Source: Crassaminicella thermophila
GTDB taxonomy: Bacteria > Bacillota > Clostridia > Peptostreptococcales > Thermotaleaceae
DNA: 64,000 bases
Direction of reading: 5' to 3'
NCBI RefSeq assembly: GCF_008152325.1
Contig: NZ_CP042243.1
Coordinates: forward strand, 2,919,026-2,983,025
Made by a program: the position numbers and the translations under genes. The notes under the pieces were generated by a model. It was not told the origin of the DNA. It made no database searches and worked only from the letters and a program-made list of their open reading frames with translations. Of this stretch, positions 1 to 9,627 are shown piece by piece. Numbering within the stretch: position 1 is the stretch's first letter; every line of letters starts with the position of its first letter.

Positions 1-32
1 ACATGTGTGTTTTTTTCTACGGACTTTTTCTC

Positions 33-2016
33 CTAAAAAACCAATACCAATAATACAATTGCAAGAATAATAGCTACAATAAATATGGCAGACATCAGAC
101 TCGTTGTATGCTTATACAGTTTCCTTAAAACATCTGATAAGCTGTGAAATTCTGAACTGATATCATCAATAAAATGCTTTACATCAATAGAATTTTTTGT
201 TCCCTTCTTTCTGTAGCGTTCATGCCTTATTTTCATTCCACTAAGGGCCTTAATTCCAGCTCTTAATAAATATACAGAATCGACTAAAATCCTATCAATA
301 AAATGAAAAATTTCCGAAACAGATACAAATGTAATCCTAATAATAGGTTCATATACATCTCTTTCAAGATTTAGCCATTTGATAGAAGGATTGATATAAA
401 AATATTCTTTATCTGTATGTTTCCTTAAATACAATTGAACAAACCCTAAATATATAAATATACCGATTAAAATAGTAATAATAGAAGTTTGTATATTATG
501 ATTGGTATAGAAATGACTTTCTACTGTACCATGGGCATCAAATACTTCTAAAGATTTCTCAAGAATAGGCATTAAGATATCTGGATTTAGACCTATATAA
601 ACAATTGCTGCCCCTAAAACTCCCATAGGAAATATTGCTCTTTTTCGCACGTGAGATTTAAATTGGCCTGTATATTTTTCATTTTTCTCCATAAACACAG
701 CTATAAAAATCTTTAGTAAATACGCTACTGTAAAACCGCTACTTATTGTAAAAACAATCTCCCCTATACTCAACCACATACTATAATCAATATTATTCGC
801 TTCAAGTAATGCTTCATGCAAAAGGGTTTTACTTATAAATCCATTAAAACCAGGCATTCCAATAATTGCCAAAAGCCCTATAAAAAACACTACTTTTAAT
901 AAGGGTTTATTTTTTCCAAAACCTCTAATAACATTTATACTTAATTCATGCAAAATCATATAAATAATTCCTGCACCCATAAATAGCAAAACCTTAAAGA
1001 TTGCATGATTGATAATATGGTAAAAAGTTGCATAGATAGCTACTGCTTTATGGTCTTTTAATATACCTGTAAGTCCAACCCCCAATAAAATATATCCTGC
1101 CTGACTCATACTGCTGTACGCAAGAATCCTTTTGATATTTCTTTGAAGAAGTGCTAAAAAGCCGCCTATAAACATATTTGCAAATCCTAGTATTAATAAA
1201 AACAGTAGAAAGAATTAAGTCCCATTCCATCATAATTCCTACTGTAATGATAATCCCAAAGATGCCAGTTTTTATAAGTATCCCCGATAAAATAGCACTT
1301 GCAGGAGTAGGAGCTGCAGGATGAGCTTTTGGAAGCCATACATGTAAAGGAAACATACTTGCTTTTGCACCAAAACCGATCATAATTAATGCACTGATTA
1401 AGTATTTTATGTTTCCTAGACTTCTCATCTTTTCAGCTATTTGGCTTATATTCAAAGTAGCTGTATAGTCATATAGTAAAAACAGCCCCATCAAAAGCAC
1501 TAATCCTGCACCTATTGCCATCGCTATATAAGATTTTCCTGCTTCATGGGCATATTTGTCCTCATCATGAATTATAAGAGCATAAGATGTAAAGGACATA
1601 ATTTCAAAGAAAGTAAATAAATTCAAAATATTTTCTGATAGAAATATCCCAACTGTACTGGTTAAGGTAAGCATAAAGAAGGCATAATATCTATTCCTGT
1701 TTTTATACTTTATTAAATATTGAGTAGAATACATGGTAGCCAAAGACCATATAAAGGTTGTAATAAAGACAAAGATATATCTGAAACTATCTAGTTTTAA
1801 ATACAATCCAATCCCCATAATATCTGGTATGAAAATTTCAATAGGTCCTTGCAAAATCCTTCTATAAAGGAGTATAACTACCAAGAATTCAATACTAGTC
1901 ATAATAACATTGAAAACATCTCTATTTTTTTCACTCTTTTTTCCGATCATCCATCCAATAAAAGAACTGATTCCAGGAAGAATTAAAATAATGAATAAAG
2001 CCATTTTATACAGCAA
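33..2016 (-). pseudogene. MrpD/NuoL-family proton-channel subunit of an Mrp/Mbh-type antiporter, frameshifted copy
   Basis: Polytopic membrane subunit that would carry H+ or Na+ in an Mrp/Mbh-like complex. The 5' part (1048-2016) and 3' part (33-1175) lie in different frames. Together they align along their whole length with the next gene upstream (2049-4040): both share the PLHVW, PAAPTPASAILSG, QRNIKRILAYS and MSQAGYI stretches typical of the proton_antipo_M family. The span is 3n+1 bases, and removing one base from the A5 run at 1198-1202 restores a 660-residue frame. The start is probably TTG at 2016, because AAGGTG lies 8 bases before it. The C-terminal third (after the antiporter domain) has a hydrophilic section and a final membrane helix, as in the paralog. 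It is the last gene of the operon seen here; what follows is outside the window. The frameshift may be a sequencing error. Confidence 0.8.
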
Positions 2017-2048
2017 AAGATATCACCTTCTTTCAAAAGATCATTTCT

Positions 2049-4040
2049 CTAAAAAATTAGTTCTACCAATATTACTGCAAGAATTGCTGCAACAATAAAA
2101 ATAGCATACTTTAAGCTATTCATATTTCGATACATTTTATCCATAAGCTCTGCTAAACTATGAAATTCCTTACTAAGCTCTTCAGTATAATTAGCAGATT
2201 TTTTTCCAAAATCCAATTCTTCTGCATCGATCTTTCTATATCTACGACGTTTTATTTGCATACCACTAATAGATTTTACCCTATCATTTATATAATGAAC
2301 GAAATTTACCACTCCTCTGTCAATCACGTGAAAAATTGCTGAACTAGACCTGAATGTAATAATCAGAGCAGGTGCATATACATTTTTCTCAAGACTAAAC
2401 CAGTTTAAAGATGGATTTATATAGAAGCTTTCATTCCCATCGTGTTTTCTAAGATACATTCTAACAAATCCTATATATATACATATACCAATCATAATTG
2501 TAAAAAGAGAAGCTTTTATATTAGGAAGGGTATAAAAATCAACTTTTATATGTCCTTTTATACCAAATGCTTCTGCCCCTTTTGCAACAATCCCTAATGA
2601 AGCATCTGGATTAATCCCTATATAAACAATAGCAATGCTTAAAATAATCATTGGAAATAAAGCTCTTTTTCGAATATGATCTCTGTATTGCCCTTTATAT
2701 TTTTCACTTTTCTCCATAAACACAGTTACAAAAATCTTTAACATATAAGCCCCTGTAACAGCACTACTTATAGTAAATACAATCTCTGCAACCTTCCACC
2801 ATATACTATGGTACATATAATATGCCTCAAGTATGGCTTCATGCAAAAGAGTTTTGCTAATAAATCCATTAAAACCAGGCATACCCATAATTGCCAAAAT
2901 TCCTATTAAAAATACGGCTTTGAGCATATTTTTATGCTTTCCAAAACCTCTTATTACATTAATACTTAGTTCATGTAAAATCATATAAATGATTCCCGTT
3001 CCCATGAACAATAAAACTTTAAATAAGGCATGGTTGATAATATGATACAAAGTTCCATACACAGCTACAGCCTTGTGTTCTTTTAATACCCCTGCAAGTC
3101 CTATTCCTACCAATATATACCCTGCCTGACTCATACCGCTGTATGCTAAAATCCTTTTGATGTTTCTTTGAAACAATGCAAGAAATCCTCCTAGAAACAT
3201 ATTCATAAGTCCTAGTATCAATATAACCATAGAAATAAATAAGTCCCCTTGCATTAAATTTTCTGTTGTTATAAATATTCCAAACAAACCGGTTTTTAGG
3301 AGTACTCCAGAAAGAATGGCACTCGCAGGAGTTGGAGCTGCTGGATAAACCTTTGGAACCCATACATGCAAAGGAACAATACTTGCTTTTACACCAAACC
3401 CTATAATAATCAATGTACTTATCAAATACTTAATATTTCCAATTTGTCTAATTTGCACTCCTAATTCACTAATATTAAATACTCCTGTATACTCATACAG
3501 TAAAAACAGTCCCATTAATAGTACCATCCCACCGCCTATTGCCATACCTATATAGATTTTCCCTGCATCTAAAGCATATTTATCTTCATCATGAATAACT
3601 AAGGCATATGACGTAAAGGACATAATTTCAAAAAAGGTAAATAAATTTAAAATATTTTCTGATAAAAATATTCCCACTGTACTCGCCAAAGTAAGCATAA
3701 AAAAGGCATAATACCGGTTCCTATTTTTATACCTTATTAAATATTGAGTAGAGTACATTGTTGTTAAAAACCATATGAAAGTTGAAATCCAAACAAAAAT
3801 ATATCGAAAAGCATCTAGCTTTAAATACATACCCGTACCCATAATATCTGGTATAAAAAGCTTAATAGGCCCTGCCATAGCTTCTTTGTACAAAGAAGTT
3901 ACAAGCAAAAGCTCTACACCTGTTATAATTATATTTAATGTATCCCTATTTTTTTCATTTTTCCTTCCTATCATATAGCCAACAATAGCCGCTGCTGCAG
4001 GAAGAAGTAAAATTACTAATAAAGTTATTTTTCCTTCCAA
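2049..4040 (-). CDS. MrpD/NuoL-family proton-channel subunit of an Mrp/Mbh-type antiporter (663 aa)
   Basis: Membrane subunit of the complex I / Mrp antiporter superfamily. The first 480 residues carry the proton_antipo_M core, including PLHVWVPKVYPAAPTPASA near residue 220 and QRNIKRILAYSGMSQ near 300. The remaining ~180 residues contain two more helices, a charged section and a terminal helix, so it is longer than an ordinary MrpD (~490 aa). TTG start with AAAGGA just before it. It is a tandem paralog of the gene downstream (33-2016), with only about 30 bases between them, which indicates a local duplication. It is co-transcribed with the other Mrp genes. Role as an ion-translocating channel is inferred from the family; which ion it moves is not visible. 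Confidence 0.85.
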   Translation of the reverse strand: MEGKITLLVILLLPAAAAIVGYMIGRKNEKNRDTLNIIITGVELLLVTSLYKEAMAGPIKLFIPDIMGTGMYLKLDAFRYIFVWISTFIWFLTTMYSTQYLIRYKNRNRYYAFFMLTLASTVGIFLSENILNLFTFFEIMSFTSYALVIHDEDKYALDAGKIYIGMAIGGGMVLLMGLFLLYEYTGVFNISELGVQIRQIGNIKYLISTLIIIGFGVKASIVPLHVWVPKVYPAAPTPASAILSGVLLKTGLFGIFITTENLMQGDLFISMVILILGLMNMFLGGFLALFQRNIKRILAYSGMSQAGYILVGIGLAGVLKEHKAVAVYGTLYHIINHALFKVLLFMGTGIIYMILHELSINVIRGFGKHKNMLKAVFLIGILAIMGMPGFNGFISKTLLHEAILEAYYMYHSIWWKVAEIVFTISSAVTGAYMLKIFVTVFMEKSEKYKGQYRDHIRKRALFPMIILSIAIVYIGINPDASLGIVAKGAEAFGIKGHIKVDFYTLPNIKASLFTIMIGICIYIGFVRMYLRKHDGNESFYINPSLNWFSLEKNVYAPALIITFRSSSAIFHVIDRGVVNFVHYINDRVKSISGMQIKRRRYRKIDAEELDFGKKSANYTEELSKEFHSLAELMDKMYRNMNSLKYAIFIVAAILAVILVELIF

Positions 4041-4060
4041 TATCCTTTCACCTACCTCTC

Positions 4061-5512
4061 CTAAACAATATTTCTAACAATGCTCTGTATATAATGCAGT
4101 ATCACATTTGGAAATAATCCTAAGAAAATCACAATACCTGTTAATAATACAATAGGAATTAACATTTTAGGTGGTGGGTCTAAATTTTTAAAATCCTTCT
4201 TTTCTTCTTTGTGAAAAAAAGCAGTCACAACAATAGGCAATAAATATCCTGCTGTAAGAAAAGCACTTACTAACAAAATAATCGGAAAGATAATTTTATT
4301 CTCTGAAAGACCCCCAAGAGCTAAATACCACTTGCTTACAAATCCATTTGCAGGTGGTATCCCAATAAGAGAAATGGATGCAATCCCAAAACACCACATT
4401 GTTACAGGCATTTGTTTTCCTATACCCTTAATTTCATCTATATTTTTCTTATGAGTCATAAAATAGATAGCTCCTACACAAAAGAATAGTGTAATTTTTA
4501 TGACAGCATGATTAACAAGATGCAGTAATCCTCCTACTAAAGCATCCTCGTTAAGAAGTATAATCCCTAATACAATGTATCCTAGCTGACTTACAGTTGA
4601 ATAAGCGAGCCTTTTCTTTAAATTATCCTGATGCAGTGCCAATAAAGATCCTAAAAGGATAGTCAAAAAAACTAATATACTAATATACTCATTACCATTA
4701 ATTTGTTTTATAACCTCAGAACCAAAGATAAAATAACATACCCGAACCAATGCAAATATTCCTGATTTTACAACAGCTACAGCATGAAGCAGCGAACTTA
4801 CAGGAGTAGGTGCTACCATAGCAGCTGGCAACCAAGAATGAAAAGGTACAATTGCAGCTTTTACTCCAAACCCTAAAAACATAACCATATAAACAATTCG
4901 TAATAAATTTGGATTATCTATATGGGAAATACCAAGTACCCCATGCTCAACAAAGCTTAAGTTATTACTCATACTAAATAATAAAATCATACCCAAAAGT
5001 GCCAATGTTGCGCCACCGAAGGAATAAATTAAATATTTTCTTCCACTATAGAGAGCTTCTTTGCTTCCTGCATGAATAACCAACGGAAAAGTTGCCAAAG
5101 TTAACAATTCGTAGAAAATATATAATGTGAATAAATTTCCTGAAAAAGCAATTCCTATAGTAACACCAAGGGTTAATATAAAAAATGTAAAAAATCGCTC
5201 TTGATTTCCTTCATGATCCATATACACCAAAGAGTAGAATGTAGTAAATATCCATAGAATAGATGCAAGGAGTGCAAACAGTATTCCAAGTTTATCTATT
5301 CTAAAATATATATCTATAAATGGATTAATCTTTAACAGATGAAGCTCCATTCCCCCATCTATTAGGAGAATCCCAATAACTGAAATCAGGTTTATTATTA
5401 CTCCTGTAATAATATAAAAGTTTCTTATTTTTTCACCTTTAAATAAAACTTTTGTTCCTATTATGGCAAATAGAAAAGGAAGTATAATAGGAATAAGTAT
5501 AACTATGTTCAT
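4061..5512 (-). CDS. MrpD/NuoM-N-like antiporter subunit (483 aa)
   Basis: Polytopic membrane protein of the proton_antipo_M family with the standard MrpD length. Visible motifs: FYELLTLATFPLVIH (helix with the conserved Glu near residue 135), PFHSWLPAAMVAPTPVSSLLHAV near 223-245, and KKRLAYSTVSQLGYI near 300. The ATG start is 14 bases downstream of the preceding frameshifted mrpD. It is the second of four such channel-type subunits in this operon. By family it conducts H+ and/or Na+ in the membrane arm; exact stoichiometry and direction are unknown. Confidence 0.85.
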   Translation of the reverse strand: MNIVILIPIILPFLFAIIGTKVLFKGEKIRNFYIITGVIINLISVIGILLIDGGMELHLLKINPFIDIYFRIDKLGILFALLASILWIFTTFYSLVYMDHEGNQERFFTFFILTLGVTIGIAFSGNLFTLYIFYELLTLATFPLVIHAGSKEALYSGRKYLIYSFGGATLALLGMILLFSMSNNLSFVEHGVLGISHIDNPNLLRIVYMVMFLGFGVKAAIVPFHSWLPAAMVAPTPVSSLLHAVAVVKSGIFALVRVCYFIFGSEVIKQINGNEYISILVFLTILLGSLLALHQDNLKKRLAYSTVSQLGYIVLGIILLNEDALVGGLLHLVNHAVIKITLFFCVGAIYFMTHKKNIDEIKGIGKQMPVTMWCFGIASISLIGIPPANGFVSKWYLALGGLSENKIIFPIILLVSAFLTAGYLLPIVVTAFFHKEEKKDFKNLDPPPKMLIPIVLLTGIVIFLGLFPNVILHYIQSIVRNIV

Positions 5513-5526
5513 TTATATTCACCTCC

Positions 5527-7000
5527 CTATGAAAGTCCTTTCATAATCATTTCAATTGTTTCATGAGAAACAACACCTACAAAAATCATTCCTACAATTA
5601 AAACAAGCAAAGGAATCAATTCTTTTAAAGGTTTTTCCTTAGATTTGTAAACTTTTCCTTTTAGATTTTCCTCTCCAAAGTAGCCATTCACCACTATAGG
5701 AAAATAATAGGCTACATTTAACAAACTACTTATCAATATAGCTCCGATCAATAAAGGTTTTGCAGCATCTATACTTGCAAGGGATAAATACCACTTGCTT
5801 ATAAACCCAGGTAATATTGGTATTCCTACCATGGACAAAGATCCCATTGTAAACAATCCTAAGGTATATGGCATTTCCTTCCCAATTCCTTTTAATGCTT
5901 TTAGTTCTTTCTTTCCTGTCTTTTCAATCATAGCACCTACTGATAAAAACAATGCTGATTTTGTAACTGCATGCCCTATGATATGAAAGATTGCCATAAT
6001 AAGTCCTAACTTATTTCCTAAGCCTATACCGAAAAATATATATCCCATCTGAGCTACACTAGAATAAGCAATGACACGTTTTATTTCCTTTTGACGCATA
6101 GCAAAAACAGAACCCATAATCATGCCCAAAACGCCTAATATTAAAATCAAATTTAGTATTGAAAAATTCATGAATAATCTCACCACCAAATACGTTATAC
6201 AATATTTTTATAAGTAGTAAAACAGGAGATTTTAGTACCAATGATGACAAAATAGCACTAGAAGAAGATGGTGCACTAGAGTGAGCATCCGGAAGCCATA
6301 TATGAAGAGGGAACATGGCACTTTTTATTCCGATTCCTACAGTGAATAATCCTGATGCAATTAATAAGGTATTCTTATAGATACCATATACCTTAATGAT
6401 CTCTTTGTGTATATAGGTCATATTCAAATTCCCTGTTACCGCATACAAAAACGCTATCCCCATCAACACTAAACCTGAACCTAAGCTACTTAAAATCAAA
6501 TATTTTAAAGTTGCAGCAATATTTTCTTTTTTATCTTTTACAACAATAATCCCACATGAAGCAAGAGTGGTAACTTCTATAAAAACAAAACAATTGAATA
6601 TATCATTTGAAAATACCATTCCCAATAAAGATCCTACTAAAATATTTATAAGCAAATAATAAAATGCTACTTTGCTTCTTTTTATTTCTTTTTCAATGCT
6701 ATATACTGAATACCATATAACAACAGTAGCAACAAAGGTAAATACCATTGCCATAATACTTTCTATATATCCAATTCGAAATTCTATCCCCCATGGTGCA
6801 TCCCAGTGTCCTACTCTATAAAAAAATGGACCATTACTTTTTACAAAAGTCCATGTAAAAAACGCTAAAATATTCGATAATCCCATAACAGATAAACTAA
6901 TGCCCTTTACCAATGTATTTTTCTTTATAAGGGGCATAGTAAATGCACTAATAAACAAAAGTAATATTATCAGTAAAGGAAAATTATTTATACCACTCAT
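5527..7000 (-). pseudogene. mrpD: MrpD (MnhD) antiporter subunit, interrupted by a +1 frameshift
   Basis: The gene directly follows mrpC, the usual place for mrpD. The N-terminal part (6059-7000) has the FIEVTTLASCG helix and PLHIWLPDAHSSAPSSSSAILS near residues 225-245. The C-terminal part (5527-6189) continues with IKRVIAYSSVAQMGYIFFG in another frame. The span is 3n+1 bases, and deleting one base from the A5 run at 6162-6166 gives one continuous ~490-residue MrpD, the normal family length. It may be intact in reality, since the same kind of one-base excess is seen in three other genes of this window. Ion-conducting subunit of the Mrp complex. Confidence 0.8.
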
Positions 7001-7001
7001 T

Positions 7002-7364
7002 CTAGTCCCCCCTCATCTTCATAATTTCATCAATTTCAACCGTTTTGTATTTTTCATAAAGCTTTACTGTAAGAGCTAAAGCAAAAGCAGTAACACTTAC
7101 CGCTACAACGATTCCTGTAAGCATAAGGGCTGTAGGTACAGGATTTATATATCCTTCTACACCTTTATGCGTCCCCTTAATAATTGGAGCTTCCTTTCCT
7201 ATGATTGCTCCCTTTGCTATGAAAAATAAGAATACTGCTGTATCCATAATATTCATTCCAATAATTTTCTTTATTAAATTATTATGAAATAGTAAGGTGA
7301 CAAAACCTACACCAAATAAAATCATAGCTCCTGTTTCAAAATAATTTGTCATTAACCTTTCCAT
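7002..7364 (-). CDS. mrpC: Na+/H+ antiporter subunit MrpC (NuoK-like)
   Basis: Small three-helix membrane protein homologous to NuoK. It has the typical NuoK/MrpC arrangement: an early GFVTLLFHNNLIKKIIGMNI turn, then DPxPTALxLTGIV-like sequence (VPTALMLTGIVVAVSVTAFALAL near residues 80-105). A start at 7364 is chosen over 7382 because AGGGG lies 9 bases before that ATG and it does not overlap mrpB. It sits between mrpB and mrpD, as in known mrp operons. It contributes to the ion path of the antiporter. Confidence 0.88.
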   Translation of the reverse strand: MERLMTNYFETGAMILFGVGFVTLLFHNNLIKKIIGMNIMDTAVFLFFIAKGAIIGKEAPIIKGTHKGVEGYINPVPTALMLTGIVVAVSVTAFALALTVKLYEKYKTVEIDEIMKMRGD

Positions 7365-7365
7365 A

Positions 7366-7788
7366 TTATATTTCCCCTTCATAAAATAGACTGAAAAAAA
7401 AGTATACAGTTACTGCAACAATGATGCCTACAGCAATGTTTAGAGGCAATAAATACCCTCCACTTAAAATATTTCCTGGCTTTCCTAGAGGTATTTGAGG
7501 CAAATGTAGGTGACTTCCTCCTGTAATAAAGCTATATCCTTTCAAAAACCCATAAATAATCAAAGCAGTACACATACATGTCATAAGCTTTTTATAACTC
7601 AATTTTTCCTTAGTTTTCTCTTTTCCATGCACAATTTTATATAAAATAAAACTTGTTCCAAGGATTGTTCCTCCAGCAAATCCTCCTCCTGGAGAAAGAT
7701 GCCCATGAAAAATCACATAAAATCCGAAAATCTGTATAAATGGAATAATCATTTTGCTTATTTCTTTTAATATGGTATTATGCATCAT
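7366..7788 (-). CDS. mrpB: Na+/H+ antiporter subunit MrpB (MnhB)
   Basis: Four-helix membrane protein of the MnhB family: the FYVIFHGHLSPGGGFAGG motif near residues 25-42 is diagnostic. About 140 residues, the usual family length. ATG at 7788 is preferred (an upstream in-frame GTG at 7794 is also possible), with an AAAGTGAG ribosome site before it. It is followed by mrpC with almost no gap. Structural subunit of the Mrp antiporter. Confidence 0.9.
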   Translation of the reverse strand: MMHNTILKEISKMIIPFIQIFGFYVIFHGHLSPGGGFAGGTILGTSFILYKIVHGKEKTKEKLSYKKLMTCMCTALIIYGFLKGYSFITGGSHLHLPQIPLGKPGNILSGGYLLPLNIAVGIIVAVTVYFFFSLFYEGEI

Positions 7789-7807
7789 AAGCACTCACTT
7801 TCTATTT

Positions 7808-8080
7808 TTACTCTTCTTTTTTTAAAACTGTCAAAACTACAATAGCTCCTGTAAACAACACAGTAGCTTCTGCAAATGTATCAAAAGCACGATAATCTAG
7901 AATAATTCCCGTTACAATATTTAATGCACCTGTATCTTTTACTCCATCTTCTATATATTTTTTCATTACATAGTTATCTGCTGGATTATCCGCATTTCCA
8001 AACTCAGGCAATTCCATAACTCCTATTAATAATATAGCTATAATAAGGGTAGTTAGGCATATAGCGGTAACTTTTCTCAT
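7808..8080 (-). CDS. MbhE-like subunit (C-terminal MrpA/MrpB-type fragment), 90 aa
   Basis: Small membrane protein with an N-terminal helix, a short exposed loop (GNADNPADNYVMKKYIEDG) and a second hydrophobic section containing GIILDYRAFDTFAEATVLF. The DYRxxDTxxE pattern is characteristic of the MbhE / MrpA C-terminal module. In archaeal Mbh and in Thermotoga-type Mrp systems this module is a separate gene, as here, rather than the tail of a large MrpA. It overlaps the preceding mbhD-like gene by 4 bases and has AGGGGTGAG before its ATG. Function in the complex is inferred from the family. Confidence 0.8.
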   Translation of the reverse strand: MRKVTAICLTTLIIAILLIGVMELPEFGNADNPADNYVMKKYIEDGVKDTGALNIVTGIILDYRAFDTFAEATVLFTGAIVVLTVLKKEE

Positions 8081-8316
8081 TTATGCTCACCCCTTATTTT
8101 TTTTAGTGTAAGAACAAACAATAAAGTAGTAATTCCAGCACCAACTGCTGCTTCTGTTATAGCCAAATCAGGAGCATTTAACTGCTGCCATAGAATTGCC
8201 ATAACAAGGCTGTAAACCATAAAAACAATGATGACTCCTAATAAATCTTTAATCACTGATACAGCAATCGATGCACCTATTAAAAACAAAACCATTACAA
8301 CACTAAACATTTCCAT
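8077..8316 (-). CDS. MbhD-like subunit (DUF4040 type), 79 aa
   Basis: Short membrane protein with two to three helices and the motif LNAPDLAITEAAVGAGITT near residues 46-65, typical of the MbhD/MrpA C-terminal DUF4040 module. It lies between mrpG and the mbhE-like gene, the same order as in Mbh/Mrp clusters that lack full-length MrpA. The stop overlaps the next start (ATGA). A structural and possibly ion-coupling part of the complex by homology. Confidence 0.8.
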   Translation of the reverse strand: MEMFSVVMVLFLIGASIAVSVIKDLLGVIIVFMVYSLVMAILWQQLNAPDLAITEAAVGAGITTLLFVLTLKKIRGEHK

Positions 8317-8322
8317 ATTTTC

Positions 8323-8622
8323 TCACTCCATTAACTTTTTATTCTTTTCTTCTTTTATAAATGCTGCTTTCGATATCAAATGGGTAGCCGTTGGATTTGT
8401 GATCCAAAGAAAAATCATTACGAGTAAAAGTTTAAAGCTTACAAAGCTAAACCCACTATAAACCATCAATGCAGCCAAGCAAAGTAGTGCTCCTAAGGTA
8501 TCACATTTTGCTGCACTATGAACTCTTGTCAATAAATCAGGAAATCTTAAAATACCTATTGTTCCAACAGAAAAGAAAAATAAGCCTCCTAGAATAAAAA
8601 TTATCATTAAGATCAATTTCAT
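8323..8622 (-). CDS. mrpG: Na+/H+ antiporter subunit MrpG
   Basis: About 100 residues with three helices; the GTIGILRFPDLLTRVHSAAKCDTLGA stretch (residues 20-45) is the classic MrpG/PhaG signature. The ATG overlaps the mrpF stop codon (translational coupling) and has AGGAGG upstream. Order mrpE-mrpF-mrpG is conserved with other bacterial operons. Accessory membrane subunit needed for assembly of Mrp complexes. Confidence 0.9.
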   Translation of the reverse strand: MKLILMIIFILGGLFFFSVGTIGILRFPDLLTRVHSAAKCDTLGALLCLAALMVYSGFSFVSFKLLLVMIFLWITNPTATHLISKAAFIKEEKNKKLME

Positions 8623-8891
8623 TGACTTTTGCCTCCTGTTTTTTCAATAAAATTCGAAATAAAGATAGACGCTACAAAACTTATTAGGGCATAAACCAAC
8701 ACCACATCAATAAAATAAGCTTCCTTCAAAATAAATGAAACGATCGATATAAGTATTATAGTTTTTGTGCCAATTACATTAATTGCAACCAATCGGTCTG
8801 CTGCACTAGGTCCTTTTACAGCTCTTATCATGCATAATATAATTGTCAAAGATAAAAATAAGCATGAAAATACCAATAGTTTGTGTATCAT
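8619..8891 (-). CDS. mrpF: Na+/H+ antiporter subunit MrpF
   Basis: 90-residue three-helix membrane protein of the MrpF/PhaF family, with RAVKGPSAADRLVAINVIGTK near residues 23-43 (GPTxxDRxxAxxxxG signature). It begins 4 bases after mrpE with GGAGTAG before the ATG. Accessory subunit of the antiporter; in other species MrpF homologues are also linked to cholate efflux, which cannot be judged here. Confidence 0.9.
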   Translation of the reverse strand: MIHKLLVFSCLFLSLTIILCMIRAVKGPSAADRLVAINVIGTKTIILISIVSFILKEAYFIDVVLVYALISFVASIFISNFIEKTGGKSQ

Positions 8892-8895
8892 TTTT

Positions 8896-9372
8896 CTACT
8901 CCTCTACTTTTAAAAGTATTTTTTCAAATTTTGAATTCAAAACATCTTCTATATAATCTTTTTTCAAGCAGTGAACAACCAGCCTGTTTTCTTCCATTAA
9001 GACAGTAAGCGTTCCTGGGGTTAATGTGATTGAGTTTGCAAGAATAGTTCTGTAAAAATCTGATTGTAATTTTGTATCAAAGTTTATAATTTGAGGAGAT
9101 ATCTCCATATTTGGGCTTAATACAATCCTTGCAACTTGAAAATTTGCAATAACAATTTCCTTAATCAATATAAAAAAATATGTGATCAAATAATATATTT
9201 TTTTTGGGGTTAGAAGATATTCTCTTTTTTTGGAAATTCTTATATTGTTGCTAAAAAAATATGCTCCTATACAGATTCCTGTACCTATAACCAATCTCTC
9301 AAAATTGATTTTTTCTGCTAGTATTACCCAAAACAACATAAAAAAGATCATATATTTAATGATTTTACCCAT
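8896..9372 (-). CDS. mrpE: Na+/H+ antiporter subunit MrpE
   Basis: First gene of the antiporter operon. Two N-terminal helices are followed by a cytosolic domain containing NSITLTPGTLTVLMEENRLVVHCL near residues 112-135, the MNHE family signature. The start is placed at 9372 because ATGGAGG lies 6 bases before this ATG; an upstream extension to 9420 would reach into the sigma-54 promoter. Transcription is likely to begin about 35 bases upstream, from the -24/-12 promoter at 9416-9432. Confidence 0.9.
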   Translation of the reverse strand: MGKIIKYMIFFMLFWVILAEKINFERLVIGTGICIGAYFFSNNIRISKKREYLLTPKKIYYLITYFFILIKEIVIANFQVARIVLSPNMEISPQIINFDTKLQSDFYRTILANSITLTPGTLTVLMEENRLVVHCLKKDYIEDVLNSKFEKILLKVEE

Positions 9373-9415
9373 GATAACCTCCATATTTTTATTTTTTATT
9401 CTTATCCATAGTATA

Positions 9416-9432
9416 CGCAATATTCATGCCAA
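9416..9432 (-). promoter_or_regulatory. Sigma-54 (-24/-12) promoter of the mrp operon
   Basis: On the minus strand the sequence reads TTGGCATGAATATTGCG. It has the invariant GG (9430-9429) and GC (9418-9417) at the required spacing, and matches the TGGCAC-N5-TTGC consensus at all but one position. It lies 44 bases before the mrpE start. Together with three activator-like sites upstream it indicates RpoN-dependent expression of the antiporter. Confidence 0.85.
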
Positions 9433-9514
9433 GACTTCCGTCTTGTATGAGAAATATTTTAAAGTCTGTATTTCACTCATGTCTATAGACTATATTTTTG
9501 TAAAAAATAAAAAT

Positions 9515-9539
9515 AGGATTGAAAAATTATTTCAATCCT
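9515..9539 (-). terminator. Hairpin downstream of the sigma-54 activator gene
   Basis: AGGATTGAAA and TTTCAATCCT form a 10-bp stem with a short A/T loop; on the minus strand it is followed by a T-rich stretch. It probably ends the activator transcript before the mrp promoter. Confidence 0.55.
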
Positions 9540-9548
9540 TTATCATTG

Positions 9549-9627
9549 TGTTTTATTTTGATACATTTTTGTCGTTTTTCTTTTGTGTAAGTGTTTCAAT
9601 TTGATTCATTTGTTCTATTTTGATACA
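9549..9627 (-). promoter_or_regulatory. Three enhancer-type sites (UAS) for the neighbouring sigma-54 activator
   Basis: Three imperfect 17-bp dyads occur here, read on the minus strand: TGTATCAAAATAGAACA (9611-9627), TGAATCAAATTGAAACA (9592-9608) and TGTATCAAAATAAAACA (9549-9565). They resemble the TGTnTC-GAAACA type dyads bound by AcoR-like activators. They sit 115-200 bp upstream of the -24 element, the usual enhancer distance. The last site overlaps the end of the activator gene itself. Confidence 0.65.

Noticed and set aside
1-32. Start of another gene at the left edge
   Set aside because: A GGAG and a later ATG exist on the minus strand, but the spacing is too long and only one codon is visible.
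1198-1202. Transcriptional slippage at the A/T runs as a way to restore the broken frames
   Set aside because: Runs of four or five bases are too short for efficient polymerase slippage.
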